Of a stretch of 9,025 nucleotides of DNA, positions 1-6,601 are shown piece after piece. Below the pieces are notes generated by a model, which was not told the origin of the DNA, did no database searches, and saw nothing but the letters and a program-made list of their open reading frames with translations. The stretch is from Campylobacterota bacterium. GTDB lineage: Bacteria; Campylobacterota; Campylobacteria; Campylobacterales; JAADDG01. The position numbers and the translations under genes were made by a program. Within the stretch, counting starts at the first letter, position 1. Each line of letters starts with the position of its first letter. Where the stretch lies: assembly GCA_013154075.1 (NCBI GenBank), contig JAADDG010000048.1, forward strand, positions 1-9,025, read 5' to 3'.

Positions 1-1131
1 CAGCCCTTTTTTACGCTCGGCATGATAAACGCAATTATTTTTATGCTTCTATTCATCCCTGCATACAAAGGAGCTTTTTCGTTTGACGGGAAGTTTTTCC
101 ACTCATACGCTATGATTTATATAGTTTTTACAAATTTCTTTTTCGGATTTCTATATACGACTTTTCCGAGATTTTCGGGAGTGGAACCGATAGAAACAAA
201 AAAATATTTAACTACTTTTCTTTTTAATCTGCTTGGAAGTATCAGTTTTCTAATTACACTATTTTTCCCGCCAGCATTTTTTGCCACTTCCATATTTATG
301 ATGATATCTTTTCTACTTACCTTAAAAATATTTTATAACATTTTCAATAAGTGCACTCTTCCCAAAAAAGATCAATATTGGCTGATAGTTTCCATAGGAA
401 GCGGCCTTATAGCGAACCTGCTATTTTTCATCTACGCAATCCCATGCGGATGCGACAAAAGTATCATCTATGAAACAGCCCTAAATTTCGGTATATATTT
501 ATATCTAATCTTCTTGGGTTTCGTAGTAGCCTTTAGAATGGTGCCTTTTTTCTCTCACGTAATGACTTGGAAAAAGAATGAAATGTTGCATATTTTAATA
601 TTCACTCTATTTTTAATACACTCATTTTTAGACTCCACTTTTCCAAAAGCTCTCTTTGCCATCGATTTGATAGCGGCTATTTTGATGATTATAGAGATTA
701 GAAATATTCATCTGCCAAAAACGAAAGAGCCTCTTTTGTGGATACTTCACCTTGCCCTATATTGGCTTCCCGCGGCACTCCTGCTTGGAAGTTTCGCCGA
801 ATTTGCAAAAGAGTGGTTCAATATCCCCAATTTCAGATTGGAATATCACCTTTTGGGACTCGGATTTCTAACTACCATCTTGATAGGTTTCGGGACAAGA
901 GTTACTATAGGACACTCAGGTAATATGCTAAAAGTTGATAAAACTACGGTTTATATCTTCTATTTCACTCAAGTAGTAGTATTTAGCAGAGTTATTTTCA
1001 GTATAAGCGCCTATTTTGGCAAGATAACACCCTTTTTCGATATAAGCGCCACTTTATGGATAGCTCTTTTTGCATGGTGGCTTATTAAATATTTCAAAGT
1101 TTTAGCCTTCGGAGAAAAGATAAAAGATTAA
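1..1131 (+). CDS. nnrS: NnrS-family multi-span membrane protein (5' end outside the window)
   Basis: NnrS proteins are heme- and copper-containing inner-membrane proteins found with nitrite and nitric oxide reductase genes and linked to relief of NO stress. The frame is open to the first base: codons 1-7 read QPFFTLG, which resembles the conserved N-terminal PFF motif of the family. The ATG at 22 is therefore probably internal and the true start lies upstream. Visible are 376 residues, close to the usual 390-400. Hydrophobic spans fill nearly the whole length, about ten to twelve. Family landmarks (numbered from the first visible codon) are RMVPFFSH at 179-186 and GTRVTIGHSG at 298-307. The early family motif H-x-H-E-M appears here as H34-S-Y-A-M, so its second His and its Glu are missing. 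A CGC pair sits at 149-151. The gene ends convergently on the HyuAB gene. Family assignment is firm; the exact role in NO metabolism is inferred. Confidence 0.88.
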   Translation, partial: QPFFTLGMINAIIFMLLFIPAYKGAFSFDGKFFHSYAMIYIVFTNFFFGFLYTTFPRFSGVEPIETKKYLTTFLFNLLGSISFLITLFFPPAFFATSIFMMISFLLTLKIFYNIFNKCTLPKKDQYWLIVSIGSGLIANLLFFIYAIPCGCDKSIIYETALNFGIYLYLIFLGFVVAFRMVPFFSHVMTWKKNEMLHILIFTLFLIHSFLDSTFPKALFAIDLIAAILMIIEIRNIHLPKTKEPLLWILHLALYWLPAALLLGSFAEFAKEWFNIPNFRLEYHLLGLGFLTTILIGFGTRVTIGHSGNMLKVDKTTVYIFYFTQVVVFSRVIFSISAYFGKITPFFDISATLWIALFAWWLIKYFKVLAFGEKIKD

Positions 1132-4100
1132 TTCTTCTCTCCGCATCCTCCTCCGCCCGGTGTCTTAATTATCAAAATATCATTCTTTTCAGCTCTAAAA
1201 GAGGCTTTGGCAGTAAGATTATATAGTTTTTCACCCCTTTTTAGATAGTTTTCGCCTCTCTCTCCACACTCTCCTCCATCCATTCCATAAGGAGCAAAGA
1301 CTCTCCTCTCGCTCAAAACAGCCACATCCAAAGGCTTTAAAAATCTTATCTCTCGAACTATTCCGTCTCCTCCTCTGTATCTGCCTTCCCCTCCGCTTCC
1401 TTTTCTGATAGAGAACTTCTCTATCTTGACGGGGTACCTTCTCTCTATCACTTCCACATCGGTAATTTTGGTATTTGTCATATGAGTATGCACTCCGTCG
1501 GCACCTTCAGCCTCTCTCGTAGCTCCGGCACCTCCGGCCAAAGTCTCATAATATCCGAAACTCTCATCTCCAAAAATAATATTGTTCATACATCCTTGAG
1601 ATGCTGCCGCCACTTTAAAAGCTTTGAAAATAACGTCCACTATTCTTTGAGAAGTGGTTACGTTTCCTCCCACCACCGCCAAATCTCTATCGGGATCCAA
1701 TAAACTATTTTTAGGAATTATCAACTCCACAGGCTCCATTAAACCTTCATTCAAAGGAACTTCATCATTCAACATCACTCTAAGAGAATAAAGCACCGCC
1801 GATTTCAATACCGAATAGGGAACGTTTTGATTGGATAGAAGCTGAGGAGAGCTATCTTCAAAATCAAAAACGGCCTTACCGCTTTTTTCTATCCTAACTT
1901 TCAAAACTATTTTAGCTCCGTTGTCGAGATAATCTTTGGCAAAAAACTCTCTATCTTCCAATGATAAGAAAAACTCTCTCATCTTTTTGGCGCTAATTTT
2001 TTTAATATCTTCAAAAAACTCGAAAAGATCATCTCTATCAAGCTCCAAAAGCCCCTTGATTCCTTCCATATTAGCAGCTATCTGCGCTTTGATATCGCTA
2101 ATATTATCCTCTATATTTCTGGCTTTTGCGTTTATGAAAATATCTCTCAAAAGCCTCTCTTGAAACTCCCCATCCTTCACAACCTCAAAAGCCTCTATAA
2201 CGGCTCCCTCCTCCCACAAATATTTGGAAAAAGGCGGCATACTTCCGGCCACTTTTCCTCCGATATCGGCATGATGGCCTCTACTTGCCACCCAAAACAG
2301 TACCTCTTCGTTTTCCAAATAGGGAGTAACCACCGTAATATCGGGCAGATGAGAACCTCCCTCATAAGGGACGTTGGTAATATATGAGGAATTGTTTATT
2401 TTTGGAAATTTTTTGATGATAGCCTTCACTACACTGCTCATAGAACCAAGATGCACCGGAATATGGGGAGCGTTGGTAATCAAATCTCCGTTTTTATCGA
2501 AAATAGCGCAAGAGAAATCGGCTCTCTCTTTGATATTCGTAGAAATCGCACTCTTTTGTAGAATATCTCCCATTTTTTTTGCAATAAACGTGAGTCTATT
2601 TGCATAAAGAGAGATTTTAGCCTCCTTGATCTCCTCTCGTTTTTCAATATCTTTAAGCTCTATCTCTATATCTCCATATTCGTTTACGAAAGCCTCGCTA
2701 CCTTCATCAAGAAGTACGGTGGAATTTTCTTGCAAAATCAAAGCGGGCCCTTTGATCTTTGAAAAGGCGAAAACTCTATCATAGAGTTTAGCTTTTTGAA
2801 ATCTCGAATTCAAAAATACCTCAACCTCTTTCAAAGGTTTGCACTCTCCCTCTTCTATCCTCTCTCTTAACGGCTCCTGCCCTCTTTTTACAAAAACTAT
2901 TTTGACACTCTCCACCACCAAAGGTTTATCGAGATTGAAACCGAAAATTCTTTTGTATTTTTTCTCAAAATCCTCTCTCAAAGAGAGCGAATATCTTATC
3001 TCCAAAGGAGTCTCGGTACCCTCATATTTGATAAAAACGCTTTTTTCGATCTCATCGCTTGCAATAAAATTCTCTTTTACAAAGCCGTCAAATTCCGCAT
3101 CGATATCCAAAAACTCAAATCTTTTATCGAGTGTCTTGAAAAATTCCCTTTTGATATCTGCTCCGGCTATCCCTACGGCCGATAAAATACCGCTATCTCT
3201 ATGTATAAAAACCCTCTTTATTCCAAGCTTTCTCGCCACTCCCACAGCATGCTGTCCTCCGGCTCCCCCGAAAGAGCACAAAATATGCTTTTTTGCATCA
3301 AATCCCTTCTTTACGGTAATTTCCTTGATAGCATTGGCCATATTCTCATCGGCCACGTCTATGAAAGCTTCCGCCACCTCTTCTACACTTTTGCCAACTT
3401 TTTTAGCAATATCCAAAAAAGCCTTCCTTGAAGCTTCAATATCGAGAGGCTCTTTGCCGCTTTTTCCAAAGATCTTCGGAAAACTCTCCCTATCGAGCCT
3501 TCCGGTAACCAAATTGGCATCGGTTATACTAAGATATCCTCCCCGCCCATAGCAAACGGGTCCGGGATCGCTACCGCTGCTCTCAGGCCCCACTTTAAAC
3601 ATTCCATCTTTGAAAAACAGTCTGCTCCCTCCTCCGGCAGCCATCGTATGAATATCCACACAAGGATAAGCCACATAAACGCCGGCTATCTTTCTACTGT
3701 ACGATAGCTCTATCTCCCCGTCATAGCGGCTTACATCCGTACTCGTACCTCCCATATCGAAACCTATCAAGGGAGTATCTTTATAAATGCTTTTTAGAGC
3801 CACCACTCCGCCGGCTGGGCCGCTGAGAAGAGAATTCGCACCTCTAAACTCATCCGCTTTGCAAAGCCCTCCGTCACTTTTCATAAAAAAGAGTCTATTT
3901 TCATAATCCCCTTTGAAATTTTTAACGATTCTCTCCACATAATCTTCGATAACCGGCGTCAAATAAGCGTCCACTACCGTCGTATCGGCTCTATCCACTG
4001 CCTTGATAGAAGGCATTATTTTAGAAGAGACGGAGATATTTTTGCAAGAGAGTTTTTTAGCTATCTCTTCTTCATGATCGAAAAAAGCGTAGGAGTGAAG

Positions 4101-4571
4101 CAGAGTAACGGCAACGGAATCAAAAGATGGTTTCGGAATACTATTTAAACTCTTTTCTACCAAAAAACCGCCCTCTTTTGGCAAAACTCTCTCATCTACC
4201 TCCAAAACCTCTTTATAAAGCGGCTTTGGTTTTTTGATATTTAGAGCGAAAAGATCCTCCCTATTTTGATATCTGATTTCCAAAAGATCCCTAAAACCTT
4301 TAGTGACCAAAAAGCTGACATCCGCTCCCTTTCTCTCGAGCAACGCATTGGTAGCCACCGTCGTTCCGAGCCTAATCCACTCTATCTCATCCAACTCTAT
4401 TTTAGAAAATCTCTTTTTGAAAATTTTCTCCAAAATCCTCCTAATTCCTTCACTATTGGAATCTTCATAAAAGGGACTTTCGCTTAAAATCTTCTCTCTA
4501 TAGACTTTGCCTTCATAAATTGCGTAAATATCGGTAAAAGTTCCCCCTCTATCTATCGCAATTTTAAGCAT
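1128..4571 (-). CDS. fused HyuA-HyuB protein, 5-oxoprolinase/hydantoinase family
   Basis: This is a 1147-residue cytosolic ATP-dependent amidohydrolase-type protein. In 5-oxoprolinases the two halves convert 5-oxo-L-proline, ATP and water to glutamate. The N-terminal HyuA half (about 1-640) has the ASKHA-type phosphate-binding motif DRGGTFTD (7-14), a second motif DMGGTSTD (272-279), SDPGPVCYGRGG (334-345) and FGGAGGQHAVG (434-444). The HyuB half (about 650-1147) has GGSHLPDITV (738-747) and SRGHHADIGG (763-772); their His/Asp residues correspond to metal ligands described in acetone carboxylase, a relative. It also has GGAGATREAEG (1013-1023) and a Gly-rich end, TPGGGGCG (1137-1144). The fused order matches eukaryotic-type OPLAH, slightly shorter than its roughly 1280 residues. 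Substrate cannot be read from sequence: 5-oxoproline is the best guess, but hydantoins or a carboxylase reaction are possible. It is the last gene of the nirDL operon, 4 bp behind its neighbour, with a weak ribosome site. Confidence 0.9.
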   Translation of the reverse strand: MLKIAIDRGGTFTDIYAIYEGKVYREKILSESPFYEDSNSEGIRRILEKIFKKRFSKIELDEIEWIRLGTTVATNALLERKGADVSFLVTKGFRDLLEIRYQNREDLFALNIKKPKPLYKEVLEVDERVLPKEGGFLVEKSLNSIPKPSFDSVAVTLLHSYAFFDHEEEIAKKLSCKNISVSSKIMPSIKAVDRADTTVVDAYLTPVIEDYVERIVKNFKGDYENRLFFMKSDGGLCKADEFRGANSLLSGPAGGVVALKSIYKDTPLIGFDMGGTSTDVSRYDGEIELSYSRKIAGVYVAYPCVDIHTMAAGGGSRLFFKDGMFKVGPESSGSDPGPVCYGRGGYLSITDANLVTGRLDRESFPKIFGKSGKEPLDIEASRKAFLDIAKKVGKSVEEVAEAFIDVADENMANAIKEITVKKGFDAKKHILCSFGGAGGQHAVGVARKLGIKRVFIHRDSGILSAVGIAGADIKREFFKTLDKRFEFLDIDAEFDGFVKENFIASDEIEKSVFIKYEGTETPLEIRYSLSLREDFEKKYKRIFGFNLDKPLVVESVKIVFVKRGQEPLRERIEEGECKPLKEVEVFLNSRFQKAKLYDRVFAFSKIKGPALILQENSTVLLDEGSEAFVNEYGDIEIELKDIEKREEIKEAKISLYANRLTFIAKKMGDILQKSAISTNIKERADFSCAIFDKNGDLITNAPHIPVHLGSMSSVVKAIIKKFPKINNSSYITNVPYEGGSHLPDITVVTPYLENEEVLFWVASRGHHADIGGKVAGSMPPFSKYLWEEGAVIEAFEVVKDGEFQERLLRDIFINAKARNIEDNISDIKAQIAANMEGIKGLLELDRDDLFEFFEDIKKISAKKMREFFLSLEDREFFAKDYLDNGAKIVLKVRIEKSGKAVFDFEDSSPQLLSNQNVPYSVLKSAVLYSLRVMLNDEVPLNEGLMEPVELIIPKNSLLDPDRDLAVVGGNVTTSQRIVDVIFKAFKVAAASQGCMNNIIFGDESFGYYETLAGGAGATREAEGADGVHTHMTNTKITDVEVIERRYPVKIEKFSIRKGSGGEGRYRGGDGIVREIRFLKPLDVAVLSERRVFAPYGMDGGECGERGENYLKRGEKLYNLTAKASFRAEKNDILIIKTPGGGGCGEKN

Positions 4572-4575
4572 CTTT

Positions 4576-4926
4576 TTATTCCACTATGCATTGTCTTACG
4601 TTATATCTTCTTGAGTGAGGATTGACAAACTCATCCCCCTCTATTCTCCAAGCCCCTTTGTGTATCAAAATACCTCCAAGCTTCGTGGTCTTATCGACAC
4701 AAATTATATTTTTCCCCTCTCTAAAAGCCTCTTTTACCTCTTTTATATGATTTTTTATATAGTTATAATGAGCGATAAGCCCCAAAAGAAGAAGCCCGCC
4801 CACTATAGGGATAGCCTTTCTCGCACCTTTTGCAATGAAAGGTCTTGTAGCTATAAACACCGTAATACCGAAAACAAACAGAGCGATAAATATATAAACC
4901 GCCTCCTCCCTAAAAAAATCAGCCAT
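4576..4926 (-). CDS. small two-span membrane protein of unknown function
   Basis: I do not recognise this 116-residue protein. It has two hydrophobic segments, about 9-27 and 38-53, joined by a short basic loop (R28, K33, R36, K37), then a roughly 60-residue soluble tail with Cys76 and Cys113. By the positive-inside rule the loop would be cytoplasmic and the tail periplasmic, so the two cysteines could pair; this is inference. Its ATG lies inside the end of nirDL (8-bp overlap), with a GGGAG ribosome site 8 bases upstream of the start, inside the nirDL coding sequence, so translation is probably coupled. The HyuAB gene follows after 4 bp. This placement makes it a true gene rather than a chance frame. 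The opposite-strand open frame over the same stretch has no such context. A role with heme d1 formation or with HyuAB is possible but unsupported by any motif. Confidence 0.78.
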   Translation of the reverse strand: MADFFREEAVYIFIALFVFGITVFIATRPFIAKGARKAIPIVGGLLLLGLIAHYNYIKNHIKEVKEAFREGKNIICVDKTTKLGGILIHKGAWRIEGDEFVNPHSRRYNVRQCIVE

Positions 4927-5908
4927 TTTCTCTCTCCCACTCTTTAAATTTAGGACTAAAGTATTTGATTCTCTGCTTTTTAAATTCTCTTGTAGAGTAT
5001 AGATATTTGTAATCTTTAGGATTTATCTCCTTTTCTATACTCTTTACCACATCTTCCACTTCCTCTTTGCTTTTTCCGTGAATCATAGAAAAAAGAGGAT
5101 AAGGCCAATTCGGATAGACCGGTCTTAAATAGCAGTGACTAACAGCGCTAAACTCCGCCACTCTTTGGCCTATCTCTTCGGCTCTCTCTTCATCCACGCT
5201 CCAAACTACCATGGCATTTGCTTTAAATCCGGCTCTTCTATGGTACAAAATAGAGGCAAACCTTCTCATAATGCCAGCTTTCTGCATCCTATCGGCCTCT
5301 TTTTGCAACGTATCGTAATCTATGCCAAGCTCCTTTACACACTTATCAAAAGGCTCCAAAACAGGCTCTATATCCTCTTGCAAAGCCTTAATCATCTCAA
5401 AATGCAAAGGCTCAAGATCCATCTTTATTTTTTCTCTCTTTTTTAGCTTCTCTTTTTTAGCTCTGTCACCCTTTACGTCCAACGTCACGGAGATTTTAAA
5501 CATCTTCTTTGTCGGCAAAATTATGAAATCTTTTGCATTCACCTTCTTGGCCATTATCTCTACGGTTCTCTCTAAACCAAGTTTGCTATCGGGCTCCACC
5601 GCTATCGTAAACCAAAGATTATATTCGTTGTCTCTTTCATAGTTGTGGCTTACTCCCGGATGAGTGTTTATAAACTCTGCCGCCTTTTCTATATCATCCA
5701 CCATAAAAGCTACCAAAGAGGACTTGTATCCTAACGATTTGGTATCGAATATCGCAGAAGTTTGCCGAATAATTTTATCTTCTTTCAGCCTTTTATAAAG
5801 ATCCAAAACCTCCTCTTCCTTCGCCCCAAGCTTTTTGGCCAAAGTCTCAAAGGGCCTCTTTTCTATAGGAAACTCCTTTTGTATCAGATTCAAAAAATCT
5901 TTCTCCAT
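4919..5908 (-). CDS. nirDL: fused siroheme decarboxylase, NirD-NirL type (heme d1 biosynthesis)
   Basis: Siroheme decarboxylases remove the acetate carboxyl groups at C12 and C18 of siroheme, giving didecarboxysiroheme, the precursor of heme d1 of cytochrome cd1 nitrite reductase. The same chemistry, by AhbA/AhbB, serves an alternative heme b route. This 329-residue protein has two Lrp/AsnC-like units. Unit one (about 1-145) carries VSHNYERDNEYNLWF (86-100); unit two (about 165-315) carries MRRFASILYHRRAGF (214-228) and VSHCYLRPVYPNWPYPLFSM (256-275). These His/Tyr/Arg/Trp motifs separate it from ordinary Lrp regulators. An in-frame ATG at 5977 would give 352 residues, but I chose the ATG at 5908: it has AAGGGA four bases upstream, family proteins start here, and the extra 23 codons would cover the FNR box and promoter. 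It heads the leftward operon, divergent from the siroheme gene. Heme d1 rather than heme b is inferred from the denitrification neighbours. Confidence 0.9.
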   Translation of the reverse strand: MEKDFLNLIQKEFPIEKRPFETLAKKLGAKEEEVLDLYKRLKEDKIIRQTSAIFDTKSLGYKSSLVAFMVDDIEKAAEFINTHPGVSHNYERDNEYNLWFTIAVEPDSKLGLERTVEIMAKKVNAKDFIILPTKKMFKISVTLDVKGDRAKKEKLKKREKIKMDLEPLHFEMIKALQEDIEPVLEPFDKCVKELGIDYDTLQKEADRMQKAGIMRRFASILYHRRAGFKANAMVVWSVDEERAEEIGQRVAEFSAVSHCYLRPVYPNWPYPLFSMIHGKSKEEVEDVVKSIEKEINPKDYKYLYSTREFKKQRIKYFSPKFKEWERENG

Positions 5909-5912
5909 ACCG

Positions 5913-5918
5913 TCCCTT
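5913..5918 (-). promoter_or_regulatory. ribosome binding site of nirDL
   Basis: Read leftward, AAGGGA lies four bases before the ATG at 5908. It supports this start over the upstream in-frame ATG at 5977. Confidence 0.6.
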
Positions 5919-5935
5919 TTATTTAATTTATAAAA

Positions 5936-5941
5936 ATTGTA
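5936..5941 (-). promoter_or_regulatory. -10 hexamer of the leftward (nirDL) promoter
   Basis: On the minus strand the hexamer reads TACAAT, one mismatch from TATAAT. It lies exactly 22 bp from the edge of the FNR-type box, the spacing of a class II promoter with the activator centred at -41.5. This predicts a transcript start near 5929 and a leader of about 21 bases before nirDL. No good -35 hexamer is seen, as expected when an activator replaces it. Confidence 0.62.
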
Positions 5942-5963
5942 TTTTCTTTTGCCTTTGATTTCC

Positions 5964-5977
5964 TTGATAACTATCAA
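5964..5977. promoter_or_regulatory. FNR/Crp-family operator, perfect TTGAT-N4-ATCAA
   Basis: The sequence TTGATAACTATCAA is an exact match to the FNR/DNR/NNR-type consensus TTGAT-N4-ATCAA. It lies between the divergent nirDL operon and siroheme gene, with a -10-like hexamer 22 bp away on each side. Proteins of this family switch on anaerobic or NO-dependent genes. Which Crp/Fnr member of this organism binds cannot be read from the window; Campylobacterota often carry several. Confidence 0.85.
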
Positions 5978-5999
5978 AAAGAGTTATAAAAAGTTATGA

Positions 6000-6005
6000 T
6001 ATGAT
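6000..6005 (+). promoter_or_regulatory. -10 hexamer of the rightward (siroheme gene) promoter
   Basis: TATGAT, one mismatch from TATAAT, lies exactly 22 bp downstream of the FNR-type box, placing the box at -41.5 from a predicted transcript start near 6012. An overlapping second TATGAT (5995-6000) is one step too close for this geometry. The ATG at 6001 lies inside this element, which argues against it as the start codon. Confidence 0.62.
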
Positions 6006-6018
6006 TATCGGTAGAAAA

Positions 6019-6023
6019 AGGAG
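6019..6023 (+). promoter_or_regulatory. ribosome binding site of the siroheme gene
   Basis: AGGAG lies four bases before the ATG at 6028 and decides the start. The in-frame ATG at 6001 has no such site and falls in the promoter. Confidence 0.75.
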
Positions 6024-6027
6024 AGAG

Positions 6028-6600
6028 ATGAGCTTTTTCCCAGCTTTCATAAACCTTGAAAACAGAAAAGTTCTAATAGTGGGCGGAGGCAAAATAGCCG
6101 GAGACAAAATCTCCCGCCTGTTGGAATTTACAAAAGATATCACCATAATCTCCCCAAAAATAGAAAAAAGAGTAGAAGAGTTTATAGAAAAATACTCTTT
6201 AAAATATCTAAAAAGAGAATACCGACAAGGCGATTTGGAAGGCTTTTTCGTCGTCGTAGTGGCGGCAAACGATATAGATCTTCAAAAAGAAATCTTTTTA
6301 GAATCCAAAAACAAAAGAATCTTAGTAAATAGCGTAGATAGCGTTAAATACTGCGATTTTATTTTCCCTTCTTTTATAAAAAAAGGAGATTTGACGATAG
6401 CTTTCTCCACATCCGGAGCCTCTCCCTCTTTTTCCAAATATCTAAAAAGAGCGTTTGAGAAACTCCTGCCAAAAGATATTGAAGACTTTATCACAAAACT
6501 AAAAGAAATAAGATCTTCAATGCCGAAAGGCAAACAAAGAAGAGAGCTTTTAGATAGGATCTCAAAAGAGTACATAGAAAAAAATTTCAAAGGAGATTGA
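6028..6600 (+). CDS. sirC: precorrin-2 dehydrogenase / sirohydrochlorin ferrochelatase (stand-alone CysG N-terminal type)
   Basis: This 190-residue cytosolic enzyme oxidises precorrin-2 to sirohydrochlorin with NAD+; Met8p/CysG-type members also insert iron to give siroheme. It opens with the family pattern FPAFINLENRKVLIVGGGKI, including the Gly-rich NAD-binding turn (GGGKIAG, 19-25). Further landmarks are VVVVAANDIDLQ (75-86), VNSVDSVKYCDFIFPS (100-115) and KGDLTIAFSTSGASPSFSKY (119-138). Asp104 matches in position the catalytic Asp of Salmonella CysG. The helical C-terminal part is present, but no uroporphyrinogen methyltransferase domain is fused, so that enzyme must be encoded elsewhere. 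The start at 6028 is set by AGGAG and by family alignment. It is divergent from nirDL, which uses siroheme, and shares the FNR-type box with it. Whether it also has chelatase activity cannot be decided here; SirC proteins lack it. Confidence 0.9.
   Translation: MSFFPAFINLENRKVLIVGGGKIAGDKISRLLEFTKDITIISPKIEKRVEEFIEKYSLKYLKREYRQGDLEGFFVVVVAANDIDLQKEIFLESKNKRILVNSVDSVKYCDFIFPSFIKKGDLTIAFSTSGASPSFSKYLKRAFEKLLPKDIEDFITKLKEIRSSMPKGKQRRELLDRISKEYIEKNFKGD
6591..6595 (+). promoter_or_regulatory. ribosome binding site for a TTG start
   Basis: AGGAG at the end of the siroheme gene lies six bases before the TTG at 6602. This strong site is the main reason to accept the TTG start; the first in-frame ATG is 25 codons further in and would remove the membrane segment. 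Confidence 0.65.
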
Positions 6601-6601
6601 T

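Noticed and set aside
2361..2372. HyuB motif usually read as N-D-P appears as N-V-P, suggesting a lost active-site Asp
   Set aside because: This position also varies in eukaryotic-type 5-oxoprolinases (I recall N-H-P), and the nearby HLPD and RGHHAD motifs are intact, so it does not imply inactivity.
2839..3552. 237-codon open frame on the + strand inside the HyuAB gene
   Set aside because: It is a Ser/Leu/Pro-rich mirror of the HyuA domain, without a ribosome site or family motif, while the minus strand encodes all the expected ATPase motifs.
4615..4947. 110-codon open frame on the + strand over the small membrane protein
   Set aside because: No ribosome site or operon context; the minus frame has coupled start, two clear membrane segments and tight spacing on both sides.
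5909..5977. 23-codon N-terminal extension of NirDL from an ATG at 5977
   Set aside because: It would cover the FNR box and -10 element, lacks a good ribosome site and extends beyond family N-termini.
6001..6027. Nine-codon N-terminal extension of the siroheme enzyme from an ATG at 6001
   Set aside because: This ATG lies in the predicted -10 hexamer and would be upstream of the predicted transcript start; AGGAG supports the ATG at 6028.
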